Below are positions 15,877 to 24,409 of a DNA stretch of 63,488 nt, in pieces (the stretch's first letter is position 1; every line of letters begins with the position of its first letter). Both the position numbers and the translations under genes were made by a program. The stretch lies in NCBI RefSeq assembly GCF_000269865.1, contig NZ_AKKV01000032.1, forward strand, positions 1 to 63,488, written 5' to 3'. This DNA comes from Fictibacillus macauensis ZFHKF-1 (GTDB lineage Bacteria > Bacillota > Bacilli > Bacillales > Fictibacillaceae). The notes below the pieces were generated by a model that saw nothing but the letters and a program-made list of their open reading frames with translations, had not been told where the DNA came from and searched no databases.

Positions 15877-16064
15877 TGTACTGGACATTGGATAAATTCT
15901 TAATTGGGCTATCATTCATCTTATTTACACCAGGCAGTTCCGATAATATCGCTGAGATTGAATAGTAAGGATTTGGGTTCTCTTCTGTTCCACCAATCCT
16001 ACTCATTGGTACAATAATATTAAATGCAATCTCACTATATATGTTTTGGAGCAGAGCAGAATAG
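15876..16064 (+). pseudogene. Small membrane protein with two in-frame stops
   Basis: ATG 15876 overlaps the preceding stop (TAATG). It reads MYWTLDKFLIGLSFILFTPG and SSDNIAEIE, then TAG TAA, and continues in the same frame with GFGFSSVPPILLIGTIILN and LYMFWSRAE. Two hydrophobic segments are consistent with a small two-helix membrane protein inactivated in the loop. From 16065 to 16216 I see only the ribosome binding site (GGGGGC) of the Nudix gene. Confidence 0.4.
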
Positions 16065-16216
16065 TAAGATGTTTATTTTACGTTTGCAAGATAGATTGTG
16101 AAGTGTACATTAAGATCAGTATGAATGTTTGGAAGAATCAGATACGTATTTCACGATTTAGTCGAATAGGCAAAGAGCTAGAAATAGAAAAATAAGTAAC
16201 TTTTTGGGGGCATTTT

Positions 16217-16843
16217 ATGGGAGAGCAAGAGAAATTAAAGATCTTTGATGATAATAAGAATCTAATAGGTGTAGCTACTCGAAGTGATGTTCACAGGATT
16301 GGATATTGGCACGAAGCGTTTCATTGTTGGTTTGTTAGTAATGAACAAGGAATAGATTATATTTATTTACAGCTTCGTAGTAATAATAAAAAAGACTACC
16401 CTAACCTATTAGATATAACTGCTGCTGGACATCTATTAGCTGATGAAACAGTTGAAGACGGAGTAAGGGAAATTAAAGAAGAAATTGGTATAGATTTAGC
16501 TTTTAAGGAGTTAATAAGGTTAGGTGTAATTGATTATTGTGTTGTGCAAGAAGGTTTCATTGATAAAGAATTAGCAAACGTTTTTTTATACAAGTGTGGA
16601 AATATTTTTGATGACTTCACACTTCAAGTGGACGAGGTTTCAGGGATAGTAAAAACCAAATTTATTGACTTCACTCAACTTTGGTCTGGAGAAAAAGGTG
16701 AAATCGAAATCAGTGGATTTAAAATAAATGATGACGGACAAAAGCAAATAATTAAAGAAAGTGTAAACAGAGATCAATTCGTACCACATCAAGTTACTTT
16801 TTACAAAGAAGTTATACAAAAGATTCAGGAACAAATTAGATAA
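16217..16843 (+). CDS. Nudix hydrolase
   Basis: A 208-residue member of the Nudix family related to the isopentenyl-diphosphate isomerase-like branch. The N-terminus is KIFDDNKNLIGVATRSDVHR, followed by GYWHEAFHCWFV. The Nudix box reads AAGHLLADETVEDGVREIKEEIG (split: AAGHLLADE, TVEDGV, REIKEEIG), one residue shorter between the first E and RE than the GX5EX7RE consensus, though the metal-binding REIKEE is intact. It hydrolyses a nucleoside-diphosphate-linked substrate that cannot be deduced. Stand-alone gene, probably an accessory passenger. Confidence 0.8.
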   Translation: MGEQEKLKIFDDNKNLIGVATRSDVHRIGYWHEAFHCWFVSNEQGIDYIYLQLRSNNKKDYPNLLDITAAGHLLADETVEDGVREIKEEIGIDLAFKELIRLGVIDYCVVQEGFIDKELANVFLYKCGNIFDDFTLQVDEVSGIVKTKFIDFTQLWSGEKGEIEISGFKINDDGQKQIIKESVNRDQFVPHQVTFYKEVIQKIQEQIR

Positions 16844-16904
16844 AAACAATATTTTTCAATTAAAGAGCGCTTATCTTTAATAAGGTAAGTGTCCTTTTAA
16901 ACAT

Positions 16905-17308
16905 ACTTTCCGATTTTCATAAAAGATTTTTAAAATGTGTTCTTTTAATTCTTTTTCTTTTTCTTTTTCCTTTGCTTTTTGAATCGCTATTTCTGTTTCA
17001 TAGTAAAAGGTGCTTCGTGGTATTTGTAGGACTTTGCACATTGCTGATACCGAATAGATGTGTCGGTTTTTCTTTATGACGTCTATTTTCGTTCCATAAT
17101 CAGCGCGGCTTGCTTTAAAATATCAACTTCTATTTCTAACTGCTTATTTTTTTTGTAACGCCACCAATTCTTGTTTCACCGGGCTTCGGTTATCGTTTTC
17201 TGTGAAGGAACCAGATTGTTTAAATTGGGTAATCCATCGGTCTAATGCAGACGCTGTTAATTCATATTCTCGGACAATATCTCCACGACTTTTTCCACCT
17301 TTTTTCAT
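16905..17308 (-). pseudogene. IS3-family orfA/orfB N-terminal remnant
   Basis: From 17308 the minus strand reads MKKGGKSRGDIVREYELTAS and ALDRWITQFKQSGSFTENDN, an IS3 orfA helix-turn-helix. A frame change follows, then KNRHIYSVSAMCKVLQIPRS with TFYY, the orfB N-terminus, ending around 16905. The integrase core is missing. The rest of 16844-17378 is AT-rich with a weak hairpin (16866-16900) after the Nudix gene. Confidence 0.75.
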
Positions 17309-17378
17309 TCATAATCAAATTAATTTTATAATAGATATTGTGACTAGTGTCTTAGAGAAGAAAGGGGGGTATTAAATA

Positions 17379-18647
17379 TTGATTAAAAATTTTGAGATTA
17401 TGAAGAATAAAAATTTTGTATTATATTGGCTAGCGAGTTGGGCATCAACTTTAGGTGATGCTATATTTACTATTGGTATATCATGGTGGATTGTACAAGA
17501 AATAGGATCTGCGTTAGTAATGGGAACTTTCCTGTTAATCATGGGAACAACTCGATCCGTGTTCATGTTGTTTGGTGGGGTAATGGTTGATCGTAAAAGC
17601 CCTATACTTTTAATGAAACTATCATTGCTTACACGAGCAGCTGCTATGTGCATAATCATAATTGTCACTATGTTTTCAAACACATATATAATTTTATACA
17701 TTATTGCTGGAATATACGGTATAGTAGACGCTGTTTTTCTCCCAGCAGCAGCAGCAGCACGCCAGCGCTTAGTAGCTAAAGAATACTATACACAATTAAA
17801 TTCTCTGCTTTTATTAGCATCTCAGGTTTCTGTAATTATAGGACCAGTAATTGGAGCATTTTTATTAGCTGTAATTGGTTTTAAGAGTTTATTTGTATTA
17901 ATAACTGTTGTTTTTGTCTTAGCGTCATTAGCATTACAGGTTATCAATCTTTTACCAATAAGTAATAAATCAAATGAATTATCTTCTAAAAAGAAAAAGA
18001 GTTCATTTAAACAAGAGATATTAGAAGGATTTAGTTATGTGATTAGAACCCCTATTATATTAACTAATATTATAGTCGCCATGATTGTTAATGCCGGTGT
18101 AAGTGTTTTGACAGTAGCTCTACCATTTTTTGCAAAGGAACTTAATGTTGGGGTAAAAGGACTAAGTATCATGACATCTGGAATGGGAATAGGTGGGACT
18201 GTAGGAGCAATTGTTTTTTCACTATGGATTATTAAATACCCTACTCCTCGTATGAATTATATGGTATGTGCGTTAGAAGGTCTCGCAGTGTTATTAATCT
18301 TTTTTACAGTAACTACCTGGCAAGTAGCCTTGTTATTAGCGATTGTAGGTTTTACAACTACAGCAATAAATGTTATTGCTCCCAGTGTTAATCAGTCTAT
18401 AATTCCTAAGGAATTATTTGGACGTGTTGTAAGTGTTATGATGCTCGCAATGACAGGAACAATTCCAGTTTCACAAGCTTTGGCTGGCTATTTAATTGAT
18501 AATATTAAATCTGTACATCAAGTATTTATATATGGGGGATTATTAGAGACATTAGCTGGAGTTATTGCATTATCAATTCCGGCAGTTCGTTTCTATAAAG
18601 TAATAAATGAATCTAATAATGAGAGTGTAGTAAAGAAAGAGGGATAA
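17379..18647 (+). CDS. MFS exporter (macrolide-efflux-like)
   Basis: A 422-residue major facilitator with about 12 hydrophobic segments. TTG 17379 or ATG 17400 is the start; AAGGGGGG lies upstream of the TTG. It shows the MFS_3 hallmark after helix 2, GGVMVDRKSPILLMK (motif A-like), and starts with NKNFVLYWLASWASTLGDAI, as in Mef-type drug/proton antiporters. Likely exports a drug or signal out of the cell. It lies between IS3 debris and toxin debris, so probably acquired. A second, only distantly similar MFS_3 protein is at 21254. Confidence 0.85.
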   Translation: MIKNFEIMKNKNFVLYWLASWASTLGDAIFTIGISWWIVQEIGSALVMGTFLLIMGTTRSVFMLFGGVMVDRKSPILLMKLSLLTRAAAMCIIIIVTMFSNTYIILYIIAGIYGIVDAVFLPAAAAARQRLVAKEYYTQLNSLLLLASQVSVIIGPVIGAFLLAVIGFKSLFVLITVVFVLASLALQVINLLPISNKSNELSSKKKKSSFKQEILEGFSYVIRTPIILTNIIVAMIVNAGVSVLTVALPFFAKELNVGVKGLSIMTSGMGIGGTVGAIVFSLWIIKYPTPRMNYMVCALEGLAVLLIFFTVTTWQVALLLAIVGFTTTAINVIAPSVNQSIIPKELFGRVVSVMMLAMTGTIPVSQALAGYLIDNIKSVHQVFIYGGLLETLAGVIALSIPAVRFYKVINESNNESVVKKEG

Positions 18648-18649
18648 AT

Positions 18650-18790
18650 GTCACAAGGAAAGTGGCCCACACGACTATTCAGAAAACATCGCTACTTTTG
18701 TAAGATACATGCCTCTGGATGGACCTGATTTTGGAAGCATAGAGTTAAATCAAGCACGTTTATATAAAAATTGGGAAAATATTTAAATGA
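18650..18790 (+). pseudogene. Unidentified coding remnant after MFS gene
   Basis: A frame without start reads DKCHKESGPHDYSENIATFV, then MPLDGPDFGSIELNQARLYK and NWENI with a stop near 18786. It resembles the end of a toxin-like or phage-type protein; no family assigned. Farther on, KTGLYYEKIVNLVDG and KIVYKLPIVKEKEVV (about 18860-18965) is another short remnant, and GKGNGVPSYGKNSVPKGP (about 19020-19075) resembles a toxin linker ending. Confidence 0.4.
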
Positions 18791-19071
18791 GCAATGTAAG
18801 AGATTTTCATACGCTAAATAAATTAATTAGCTAGTTTTCTTGGGCTCTAGGCTAAGAACAAAACCGGTTTGTATTATGAGAAGATTGTGAACCTTGTTGA
18901 TGGCATGAAGAACCATAAAATAGTCTATAAATTGCCGATAGTAAAAGAAAAGGAAGTAGTTTAATAAGGTGGTAAAATGGCTGACTTTTTTATTCAGAGC
19001 TTTTAAGATTACAACATAGGGTAAGGGTAATGGTGTACCATCTTATGGAAAGAATTCAGTACCAAAAGGAC

Positions 19072-19140
19072 CTGGATTGTCAACACTAATCTAGACAGTT
19101 TTTTTAAGGTGTGTACGTTTGTACTCCACCGGGCTTAAAT
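19072..19140 (-). mobile_element. IS3-family 3' end remnant
   Basis: The minus strand encodes LSPVEYKRTHLKKTV and a stop, a typical IS3 orfB C-terminus, followed by AGTGTTGACAATCC at the likely element end (19072). The same TGGATTGTCAACACTAA lies at 14112-14130. Confidence 0.6.
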
Positions 19141-19214
19141 AATTTAATAACTGGCGTAAAGAATCTTGTGAGGTGATATCTTCCAATTAAATGATTTAAA
19201 AGGGGGATTATTGA

Positions 19215-19658
19215 ATGAAGATAGAAATATTAAATGCTATCGATGAAGAGTTCGAAATGTGCCCAGAGGCCTTTGGAGGGCCTCTTAATATTGAGGAAGT
19301 AAACCAAGCAGAAGATGAACTAAAAGTAAAATTGCCAGAGGACTATAAAGAATTTCTTTTGAAATATGGTTCTGGAGCAGTTGGTGAGTCTATTATTTTG
19401 GGATTGAAAGAGGCAGGGTTTGTTGCGACACCATCTTTTGTAGATAAATCTCTACATTTTAGAAAAGCACTCCCTCAAGGGTATGAACAGTTTACTGCTA
19501 TTGGTATAGACGGTGCAGGAAATCCAGTAGGCTTTAATTCCCCGAATACAGAAATTATTACATTTGACTTTAATTTCGGTGGGAAAGAAATTATAGCAGA
19601 GAGTTTTGAAGAATACTTAGAAAAGGCAATCCGTGAAGAATTAAATATACAGTTCTAA
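19215..19658 (+). CDS. SUKH (SMI1/KNR4) family immunity protein
   Basis: 147 residues with an ATG after AAGGGGGA. SUKH pattern: an N-terminal helix with NIEEVNQAEDELKVKLPEDY and KEFLLKYGSG, a middle GYEQFTAIGIDGAGNPVGFN, and a C-terminal SFEEYLEKAIREE. SUKH proteins are the most common immunity proteins of nuclease toxins. Here no toxin is preserved upstream, only a linker-like trace near 19040, so it is an orphan. It is the last gene of the toxin island. Confidence 0.85.
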   Translation: MKIEILNAIDEEFEMCPEAFGGPLNIEEVNQAEDELKVKLPEDYKEFLLKYGSGAVGESIILGLKEAGFVATPSFVDKSLHFRKALPQGYEQFTAIGIDGAGNPVGFNSPNTEIITFDFNFGGKEIIAESFEEYLEKAIREELNIQF

Positions 19659-19697
19659 CATTCGGGATATTAATTATAAATGGTTAGGGGTAAAGAT

Positions 19698-20234
19698 ATG
19701 AAATTAATAAGTAAAAGGTTGTATTTAAGAGAATTGACTGAAGTAGATGCACCCATTCTGTTAGAGGGTACGAGAGATCAAGAACTTCGTTATATGACAG
19801 GAACGAAATTAAACTTTACATTAGAACAAATTAAAGCGCATATTCAACATATAAATCATGATGAATCGCGGTATGATTTTGCCATTTGTTTAAAGGAAAA
19901 TGATCAAATGATTGGTGAATTATCTATTTTAGATATCGATCAAGAAAATAAAAAAGCAGGTTTTAGAATAGCATTAAATTCCATGGCTTTAACAGGTCAA
20001 GGGTATGGAACCGAAGCAATAAAGGTAATCTTACCGTTTGTTTTTGAAGAATTGCAATTAAACCGCTTACAATTGGAAGTGTTTGATCATAATCTTCGAG
20101 GAATTACCGCCTATGAAAAAGTTGGATTTGTAAAAGAGGGTGTATTGCGTGATTCCCTAAATTTTGAGGGTAAATACGCTGATGAGATCATCATGGCACT
20201 GTTAAAAAAAGATTATACACAACTGACATACTAA
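19698..20234 (+). CDS. GNAT N-acetyltransferase (RimJ/RimL type)
   Basis: 178 residues. The start at 19698 is chosen because AGGGG precedes it by eight bases; the in-frame ATG at 19680 has none. It carries ISKRLYLRELTEVDAPILLE at the N-terminus and the acetyl-CoA loop LTGQGYGTEAIKVILPFVFE. Strands LNRLQLEVFDHNLRGITAYE and KVGFVKEG are typical of the Acetyltransf_3 family that acetylates protein N-termini or small amines. Substrate unknown. Confidence 0.85.
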   Translation: MKLISKRLYLRELTEVDAPILLEGTRDQELRYMTGTKLNFTLEQIKAHIQHINHDESRYDFAICLKENDQMIGELSILDIDQENKKAGFRIALNSMALTGQGYGTEAIKVILPFVFEELQLNRLQLEVFDHNLRGITAYEKVGFVKEGVLRDSLNFEGKYADEIIMALLKKDYTQLTY

Positions 20235-20275
20235 ATGTACATATTTCTAAACACGACATTAGGCTGATGAGCGTA

Positions 20276-20328
20276 TAAGGCGACTTTCCCCGTAGTAGAT
20301 TCATTGAGGAAAGGCCGCTTTTTTTATT
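20276..20328 (+). terminator. Probable terminator
   Basis: CTTTCC pairs with GGAAAG (20308-20313) with flanking GCG/CGC and a TTTTTTT run. Confidence 0.55.
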
Positions 20329-20377
20329 TTGGCTCTTTTCGTATAGATGGTTGCTTTACTTTTTCAAGAGAAGCAAT

Positions 20378-20653
20378 CTAACATATACTTGATTCCCTTT
20401 TTGTTATTTCGCCATTTTGATCATTCACATAGTCAGTGCCATGCTCACATTTTTCTTTATTTTCCCATTTCAAACTATACTTTTCACCTTTGTGACTAAC
20501 TGATATGATTCTAACTTTACCAATGTGTTTGGTATGCTCTTTTAACACAATTGATCTTGCTTGATCTTCGGAAATTTTCGGTTTAGAGAAGTTATTACAA
20601 CCACTTGTTATCATCAGTAACAATAGAGAAAAGACTAAAACGGTTCGCTTCAT
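20378..20653 (-). CDS. Small lipoprotein, function unknown
   Basis: 91 residues. The start at 20653 leaves GGGGG six bases upstream, while the ATG at 20659 abuts it. It has a type II signal peptide with lipobox ITSGC (Cys about residue 19), then a mature domain with ISEDQARSIVLKEHTKHIGK, VRIISVSHKGEKYSLKWENK and a C-terminal NDQNGEITKRESSIC. The layout recalls small PepSY-like exported domains but the match is weak. Confidence 0.65.
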   Translation of the reverse strand: MKRTVLVFSLLLLMITSGCNNFSKPKISEDQARSIVLKEHTKHIGKVRIISVSHKGEKYSLKWENKEKCEHGTDYVNDQNGEITKRESSIC

Positions 20654-20727
20654 AAACATCCCCCATATTCATTTAGCGCTATCACTTCTGTTCAAACTGC
20701 ATAACACGTCTATCAGCAACCACCTTT

Positions 20728-20769
20728 AAGAAGACACCCTACCCTTTCAAAAGGTAGGGTGTCTTCTTA
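20728..20769. terminator. Strong bidirectional hairpin
   Basis: AAGAAGACACCCTACC pairs perfectly with GGTAGGGTGTCTTCTT around CTTTCAAAA. It overlaps the 3' end of the minus-strand gene ending at 20767. Confidence 0.8.
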
Positions 20770-21045
20770 TTCAACCATTCTCACATTAACATAAACAACA
20801 AGTAGCAAATAACCAAGAACAATGAGAGGCAGGATCATTTGCATGGGCGCGAAGGTTACAAACCCGCTCACTACTAATAGGATCCCTACAACAAAGCTAT
20901 AAGAGCCAATAAGCTCAGCGAGTTTCTTTTGATCTCTCACGCGATGTTGGTTGTAGCCTCTTAAAAATTGTGTTTGCTTCTTTACGCCCACTACGTACGA
21001 AAGCACAAGAAAAATCATGCCCAAAAAGAAGGCGCCATAGTCCAT
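20767..21045 (-). CDS. Small membrane protein (DUF3784-like)
   Basis: 92 residues. Start 21045 is preceded by GGAGG at eight bases; an earlier ATG (21069) is upstream of that site. Three hydrophobic helices: YGAFFLGMIFLVLSYVVGV, YSFVVGILLVVSGFVTF and ILPLIVLGYLLLVVYVNV. Between the first and second is the basic loop YNQHRVRDQKKLAELIGS, a DUF3784-type layout. Function unknown. Confidence 0.65.
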   Translation of the reverse strand: MDYGAFFLGMIFLVLSYVVGVKKQTQFLRGYNQHRVRDQKKLAELIGSYSFVVGILLVVSGFVTFAPMQMILPLIVLGYLLLVVYVNVRMVE

Positions 21046-21253
21046 AAACAACAACCTCCAGAAATCCATTTTTTTATAGAAATTCTGTGTCTGAATCTAG
21101 GAAGTATTCTGTAATAATTTGTCGCTTGTCTACCTATTCTACACTTCCTATTGTGCTCCTTCTAAAAGAAGAGAAAGAGATCAAATATTGTAAAATAGTT
21201 CATTTTCTGTATAATTATATATATTTGTAATGTATGTAATGAGGGGGAACTTG

Positions 21254-22522
21254 ATGCTAGTGAAACCGTCTGATCGAGCGCTGTTTAAAAATCAAAATTA
21301 CATGTTACTATGGCTGGGGCAAGCAATCTCTCAATTTGGAGATGCGATTAGCTTTGTTGCAATTCCGCTGCTTGTCTTTCAGTTGAGTGGTTCGCCGATT
21401 AATTTGACGTTGTCTTTTGTAATTGAAACGGTTCCATGGATTGTTCTTGGACCGATTGCGGGTGTATTTATTGATAGATGGAACAAGCGCACGGTCATGA
21501 TGGCAATGGATTTGATCCGATGTGTGATTGTGGGATGCATTTTTTTCACGGAGAATGTATATCTTTTGTACGCGTTAGGATTTCTTATTCAAAGTGCTGC
21601 GGCCATCTTTGCGCCTGCTCGATCTTCGTTCATTCCGCAGCTTGTGAAAAAAGAGCATTATGTGAAGGCGATCGCCTTATCTCATGTCGCTTTTCAAACG
21701 GTTCAAGTGATGGGTCCGATCGTGGCAGCTGCTGTTATAGGATGGCTAGGACTGAGAATGGCTTTTATCGTAGATTCAATGACTTTTCTACTCGCGCTTC
21801 TTTTTTGTGTCATGATTAAGCATGTAGAAACAAGCGCAAACGATACCGTGCGAAGGCCCTTTTTGACTTCTTTAAAAGAAGGCATTTCTTATATTGGAAA
21901 GAGTGTGGTTCTAAGACATGTTACGTATATCAATTTACTAAAAGCGGTTATTCAATCCTTCATTATGATTGGTACACTTCTTTATATGAAAGAACTTTTT
22001 CATGTAAAGGGCGCTCGTAGTGATCAACTGTATAGTCTGATGATTGGAATCATGGCGTTCGGAACGATTCTTGGAACGTGGCTCATTGGTGTAAAAGAAG
22101 CGGTGATTCATCGAAGATTCTTAATCCTCGGAGGGTTATCGCTTCAGGGCATTTGTCTTCTACTGATTGCTGCTGCGCCCAATGTATATGTACTAGGTAG
22201 TTTGTTTTTTGTTTCGGGGTTTGCTTTATCAGGAGCGACGAGTCCTGTATCGGCATTTTATGCTGAGCATACGAACGATCACATTCGGGGAAGAGTGTAT
22301 TCGGTTACAAACGCTACCTTACAAATGGCTTCCATTATCGCCTTTATCGTGGCAGGTGCGATTGCCAATTATAGTAGCGGAACCCTCTTATTTACTGTCG
22401 CGGGGCTACTGCTGCTGCTATGTACGCCTTTATTAATTCTCGCAACGCGGAGTAGTCTTAGTACGGTGACTACGAATGTCATTTTACGACCGCAAGACGC
22501 TATGGAAAAAGTAGAAAAATAA
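21254..22522 (+). CDS. MFS transporter (MFS_3, macrolide-efflux-like)
   Basis: 422 residues. Start ATG 21254 is favoured by GAGGGGGA seven bases before; upstream in-frame ATGs lack a site. About 12 transmembrane helices. Motif A-like GVFIDRWNKRTVMMAMD follows helix 2, and FAPARSSFIPQLVKKEHYVK is the helix 4-5 segment typical of MFS_3. Secondary proton-driven exporter; substrate unknown. A strong terminator follows. Confidence 0.85.
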   Translation: MLVKPSDRALFKNQNYMLLWLGQAISQFGDAISFVAIPLLVFQLSGSPINLTLSFVIETVPWIVLGPIAGVFIDRWNKRTVMMAMDLIRCVIVGCIFFTENVYLLYALGFLIQSAAAIFAPARSSFIPQLVKKEHYVKAIALSHVAFQTVQVMGPIVAAAVIGWLGLRMAFIVDSMTFLLALLFCVMIKHVETSANDTVRRPFLTSLKEGISYIGKSVVLRHVTYINLLKAVIQSFIMIGTLLYMKELFHVKGARSDQLYSLMIGIMAFGTILGTWLIGVKEAVIHRRFLILGGLSLQGICLLLIAAAPNVYVLGSLFFVSGFALSGATSPVSAFYAEHTNDHIRGRVYSVTNATLQMASIIAFIVAGAIANYSSGTLLFTVAGLLLLLCTPLLILATRSSLSTVTTNVILRPQDAMEKVEK

Positions 22523-22557
22523 CCATACTCCTATCTAGCGCAACGTTAGAAAGTGGA

Positions 22558-22593
22558 GAAAAACCCTGAATTTCGTCAAATTCAGGGTTTTTC
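22558..22593 (+). terminator. Terminator after MFS gene
   Basis: GAAAAACCCTGAATTT pairs with AAATTCAGGGTTTTTC; symmetrical, so it can act on both strands. Confidence 0.85.
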
Positions 22594-22697
22594 AGTTCTT
22601 TTTTGAAAGCAAACGGATGATGAAGTGCTAAGTTTAACCCGCTACTATCGATGAGTAGGGGATCAACTGGCGCATCTGCTGTGTCTTAGCAGGTGCG

Positions 22698-23351
22698 CTA
22701 TAAGTAGTCAAGGGTAGCGAACATGATGACGGTGCCAAGAAGACACATGACCCACGAAAGGACAGAGAAAGAGGAGGAAGCAAGCACCCTTCGTAGTTTT
22801 TCTAATGTCGGTTGTAGGAAATCTCCTAGTACTTTCGCTAGCCCAGAAAGCAACAGCGATGGCAGGACCATTATGAAGGTATAGCTCGCTAAAAGGGGCA
22901 GCCATTGATCACTCGTGAATTCACGATAGCTGACGTACCCAATGGTAATAAAATAAGGGAAAGCCGTACTCGCTTCCATAAGAAATGTCATAAAGCCGAG
23001 CCCAACCATCGCCGACTTCCGCTGATTTCGCGCCTTCGGAAGGGTTCTTTTTTTCTTAGAAACAAAGAAACTAAGCACAAATAAAAGCAGACCAATACTA
23101 AAGAGTGTCCAACTGATCATAGCATCGTGAAAAAGGTGGGTCACAGAAGGGAGGTAGGTCTGAATGCCCATCATTAAACCAACACCTAATAAAAAATAGA
23201 GAAGATAGACCGTGGATACGTACAAGGATATTTTGACCGCTAGCGCTTTGGTTTCTTTCACAAGCAAAAAGAGAGTTACACCGATCATCGTTGGACTCAA
23301 TGAATCAAGTAACGCTAACCCACTAATATAGAGGATGTCCTCACCTTTCAT
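22698..23351 (-). CDS. GAP/Sap-family membrane protein
   Basis: 217 residues with six hydrophobic helices. It opens ISGLALLDSLSPTMIGVTLF, the proline-containing first helix of the GAP/Sap (LysE-like) family linked to export of lipids or small molecules. A polar loop KKKRTLPKARNQRKS splits two halves, and SYTFIMVLPSLLLSGLAKVL belongs to the second. The start overlaps the stop of the small upstream gene (ATGA), so the two are co-translated. Cargo unknown. Confidence 0.7.
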   Translation of the reverse strand: MKGEDILYISGLALLDSLSPTMIGVTLFLLVKETKALAVKISLYVSTVYLLYFLLGVGLMMGIQTYLPSVTHLFHDAMISWTLFSIGLLLFVLSFFVSKKKRTLPKARNQRKSAMVGLGFMTFLMEASTAFPYFITIGYVSYREFTSDQWLPLLASYTFIMVLPSLLLSGLAKVLGDFLQPTLEKLRRVLASSSFSVLSWVMCLLGTVIMFATLDYL

Positions 23352-23506
23352 TTCGTGTTTTCCTTACCGTCTGAAAGGATGAGCGCCCGGCAGACGTAGC
23401 CTATGCCAAGACCAATTAGGACCCCTATCATCGCATGATCAAAGAGTAAACCAATCGCTGCACCAATCATGACAAATCCGTAAATCACAAAATCGCTCAC
23501 TTTCAT
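23348..23506 (-). CDS. Small membrane protein co-translated with GAP-family gene
   Basis: 52 residues: MKVSDFVIYGFVMIGAAIG, then LLFDHAMIGVLIGLGIGYVC and RALILSDGKENTK. GAGGTGATG lies eight bases before the ATG. It has two membrane helices with glycine-rich packing faces. Its stop overlaps the start of the downstream gene, suggesting a small accessory subunit. No named family. Confidence 0.6.
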   Translation of the reverse strand: MKVSDFVIYGFVMIGAAIGLLFDHAMIGVLIGLGIGYVCRALILSDGKENTK

Positions 23507-23609
23507 TTTTCATCACCTCACACTTAGTGTAAAAGGTGACGTAAGGTTATGTGCAAGCGTTCTTTTTCGATAGTTCCGAATCGGTGATATCATGGGTGAA
23601 AGGATGAAC

Positions 23610-23638
23610 AAAAAAACAGGTGCAATCAATGCACCTGC
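23610..23638 (-). terminator. Terminator of the lipoprotein gene
   Basis: On the minus strand, CAGGTGCATTGATTGCACCTG is followed by TTTTTTT. Confidence 0.8.
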
Positions 23639-23642
23639 CCTC

Positions 23643-24206
23643 TTAGTTAGGATTTTGGTTAAACGTAACGGTCACACCGTACTGTTCACCGAGCTTTTCG
23701 ACGTCACGATGATACGAGTGAAAGTCTTGCACACCTTTGTCAATCGATGCGTTTGCTTCGGTTACTTTGCTTTGATTATTCGTTTCGATGCTTTCTTTAA
23801 TGAGCTTAAAGCCGTTCAAATGACCGAGAACGCCAGATAAATATTTTTGATGAGCCTTTTGTAGAGCGGGTAACGTAGGGTGTAGCGCTTCTACTTTTTT
23901 TGAAAAGGCCGTATAGTCAGGAATGATGTCTTTCGTGAGCGTGTCATAAAATGCCTTCTTAGTAATGGTCTTGCTTGTCACGATTTCTTGGTAACGTTTA
24001 ATAAGCCGCTTTTCTTCACTGCCAAGAGGTTGTAATTGAACGGTGACATACTGTTCGATCTCTTTTCTTATTTCCGCGTTACTCATGTTGTTACGTTCAT
24101 TTGTTGTGTTTTTACCACTTTTACTATTGGTCGTGACTGTAAATGTACATCCTGAAAGTGAGAGTGCGCCTGCTAGCAGCAAGCTGATCCAAAGGATATT
24201 TTTCAT
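23643..24206 (-). CDS. Lipoprotein, function unknown
   Basis: 187 residues. A signal peptide with lipobox LSLSGC ends at Cys about 20, followed by a Ser/Asn/Lys-rich tether (NSKSGKNTTNERNNMS). The mature part is helical: EIRKEIEQYVTVQLQPLGSE, TKKAFYDTLTKDIIPDYTAF, ALQKAHQKYLSGVLGHLNGF and KGVQDFHSYHRDVEKLGEQY. It resembles the helical surface lipoproteins of bacilli whose roles are unknown. Membrane-anchored outside the cell. Confidence 0.75.
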   Translation of the reverse strand: MKNILWISLLLAGALSLSGCTFTVTTNSKSGKNTTNERNNMSNAEIRKEIEQYVTVQLQPLGSEEKRLIKRYQEIVTSKTITKKAFYDTLTKDIIPDYTAFSKKVEALHPTLPALQKAHQKYLSGVLGHLNGFKLIKESIETNNQSKVTEANASIDKGVQDFHSYHRDVEKLGEQYGVTVTFNQNPN

Positions 24207-24409
24207 AGAATCCCTCCTGATTCAGTAACAATTACTGGTAACTACCTATGATTATGGCATTATACTAAAAATATTTCCATTTAATTTTTTTTCGGAGGTG
24301 AAAGGTTGATTATTGTACGTTGTTTTTTGTGCGGCATATGCCTTTTTATATATAGATAATTTGAAAAAAATGGTATTATGGAGAAAAGTGATTACAAAGG
24401 CAGGTACTT

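Noticed and set aside
1..20000. Prophage
   Set aside because: No phage structural, lysis, integrase or replication genes; the island consists of toxin/immunity cassettes and IS debris.
1..20000. Type VII secretion locus
   Set aside because: No WXG100, EssC/YukB or LXG domain is seen in the window, so the export route cannot be claimed.
21478..21885. Alternative-frame ORFs inside the MFS gene
   Set aside because: Shadows of the 21254-22522 transporter; low-complexity hydrophobic products without binding sites.
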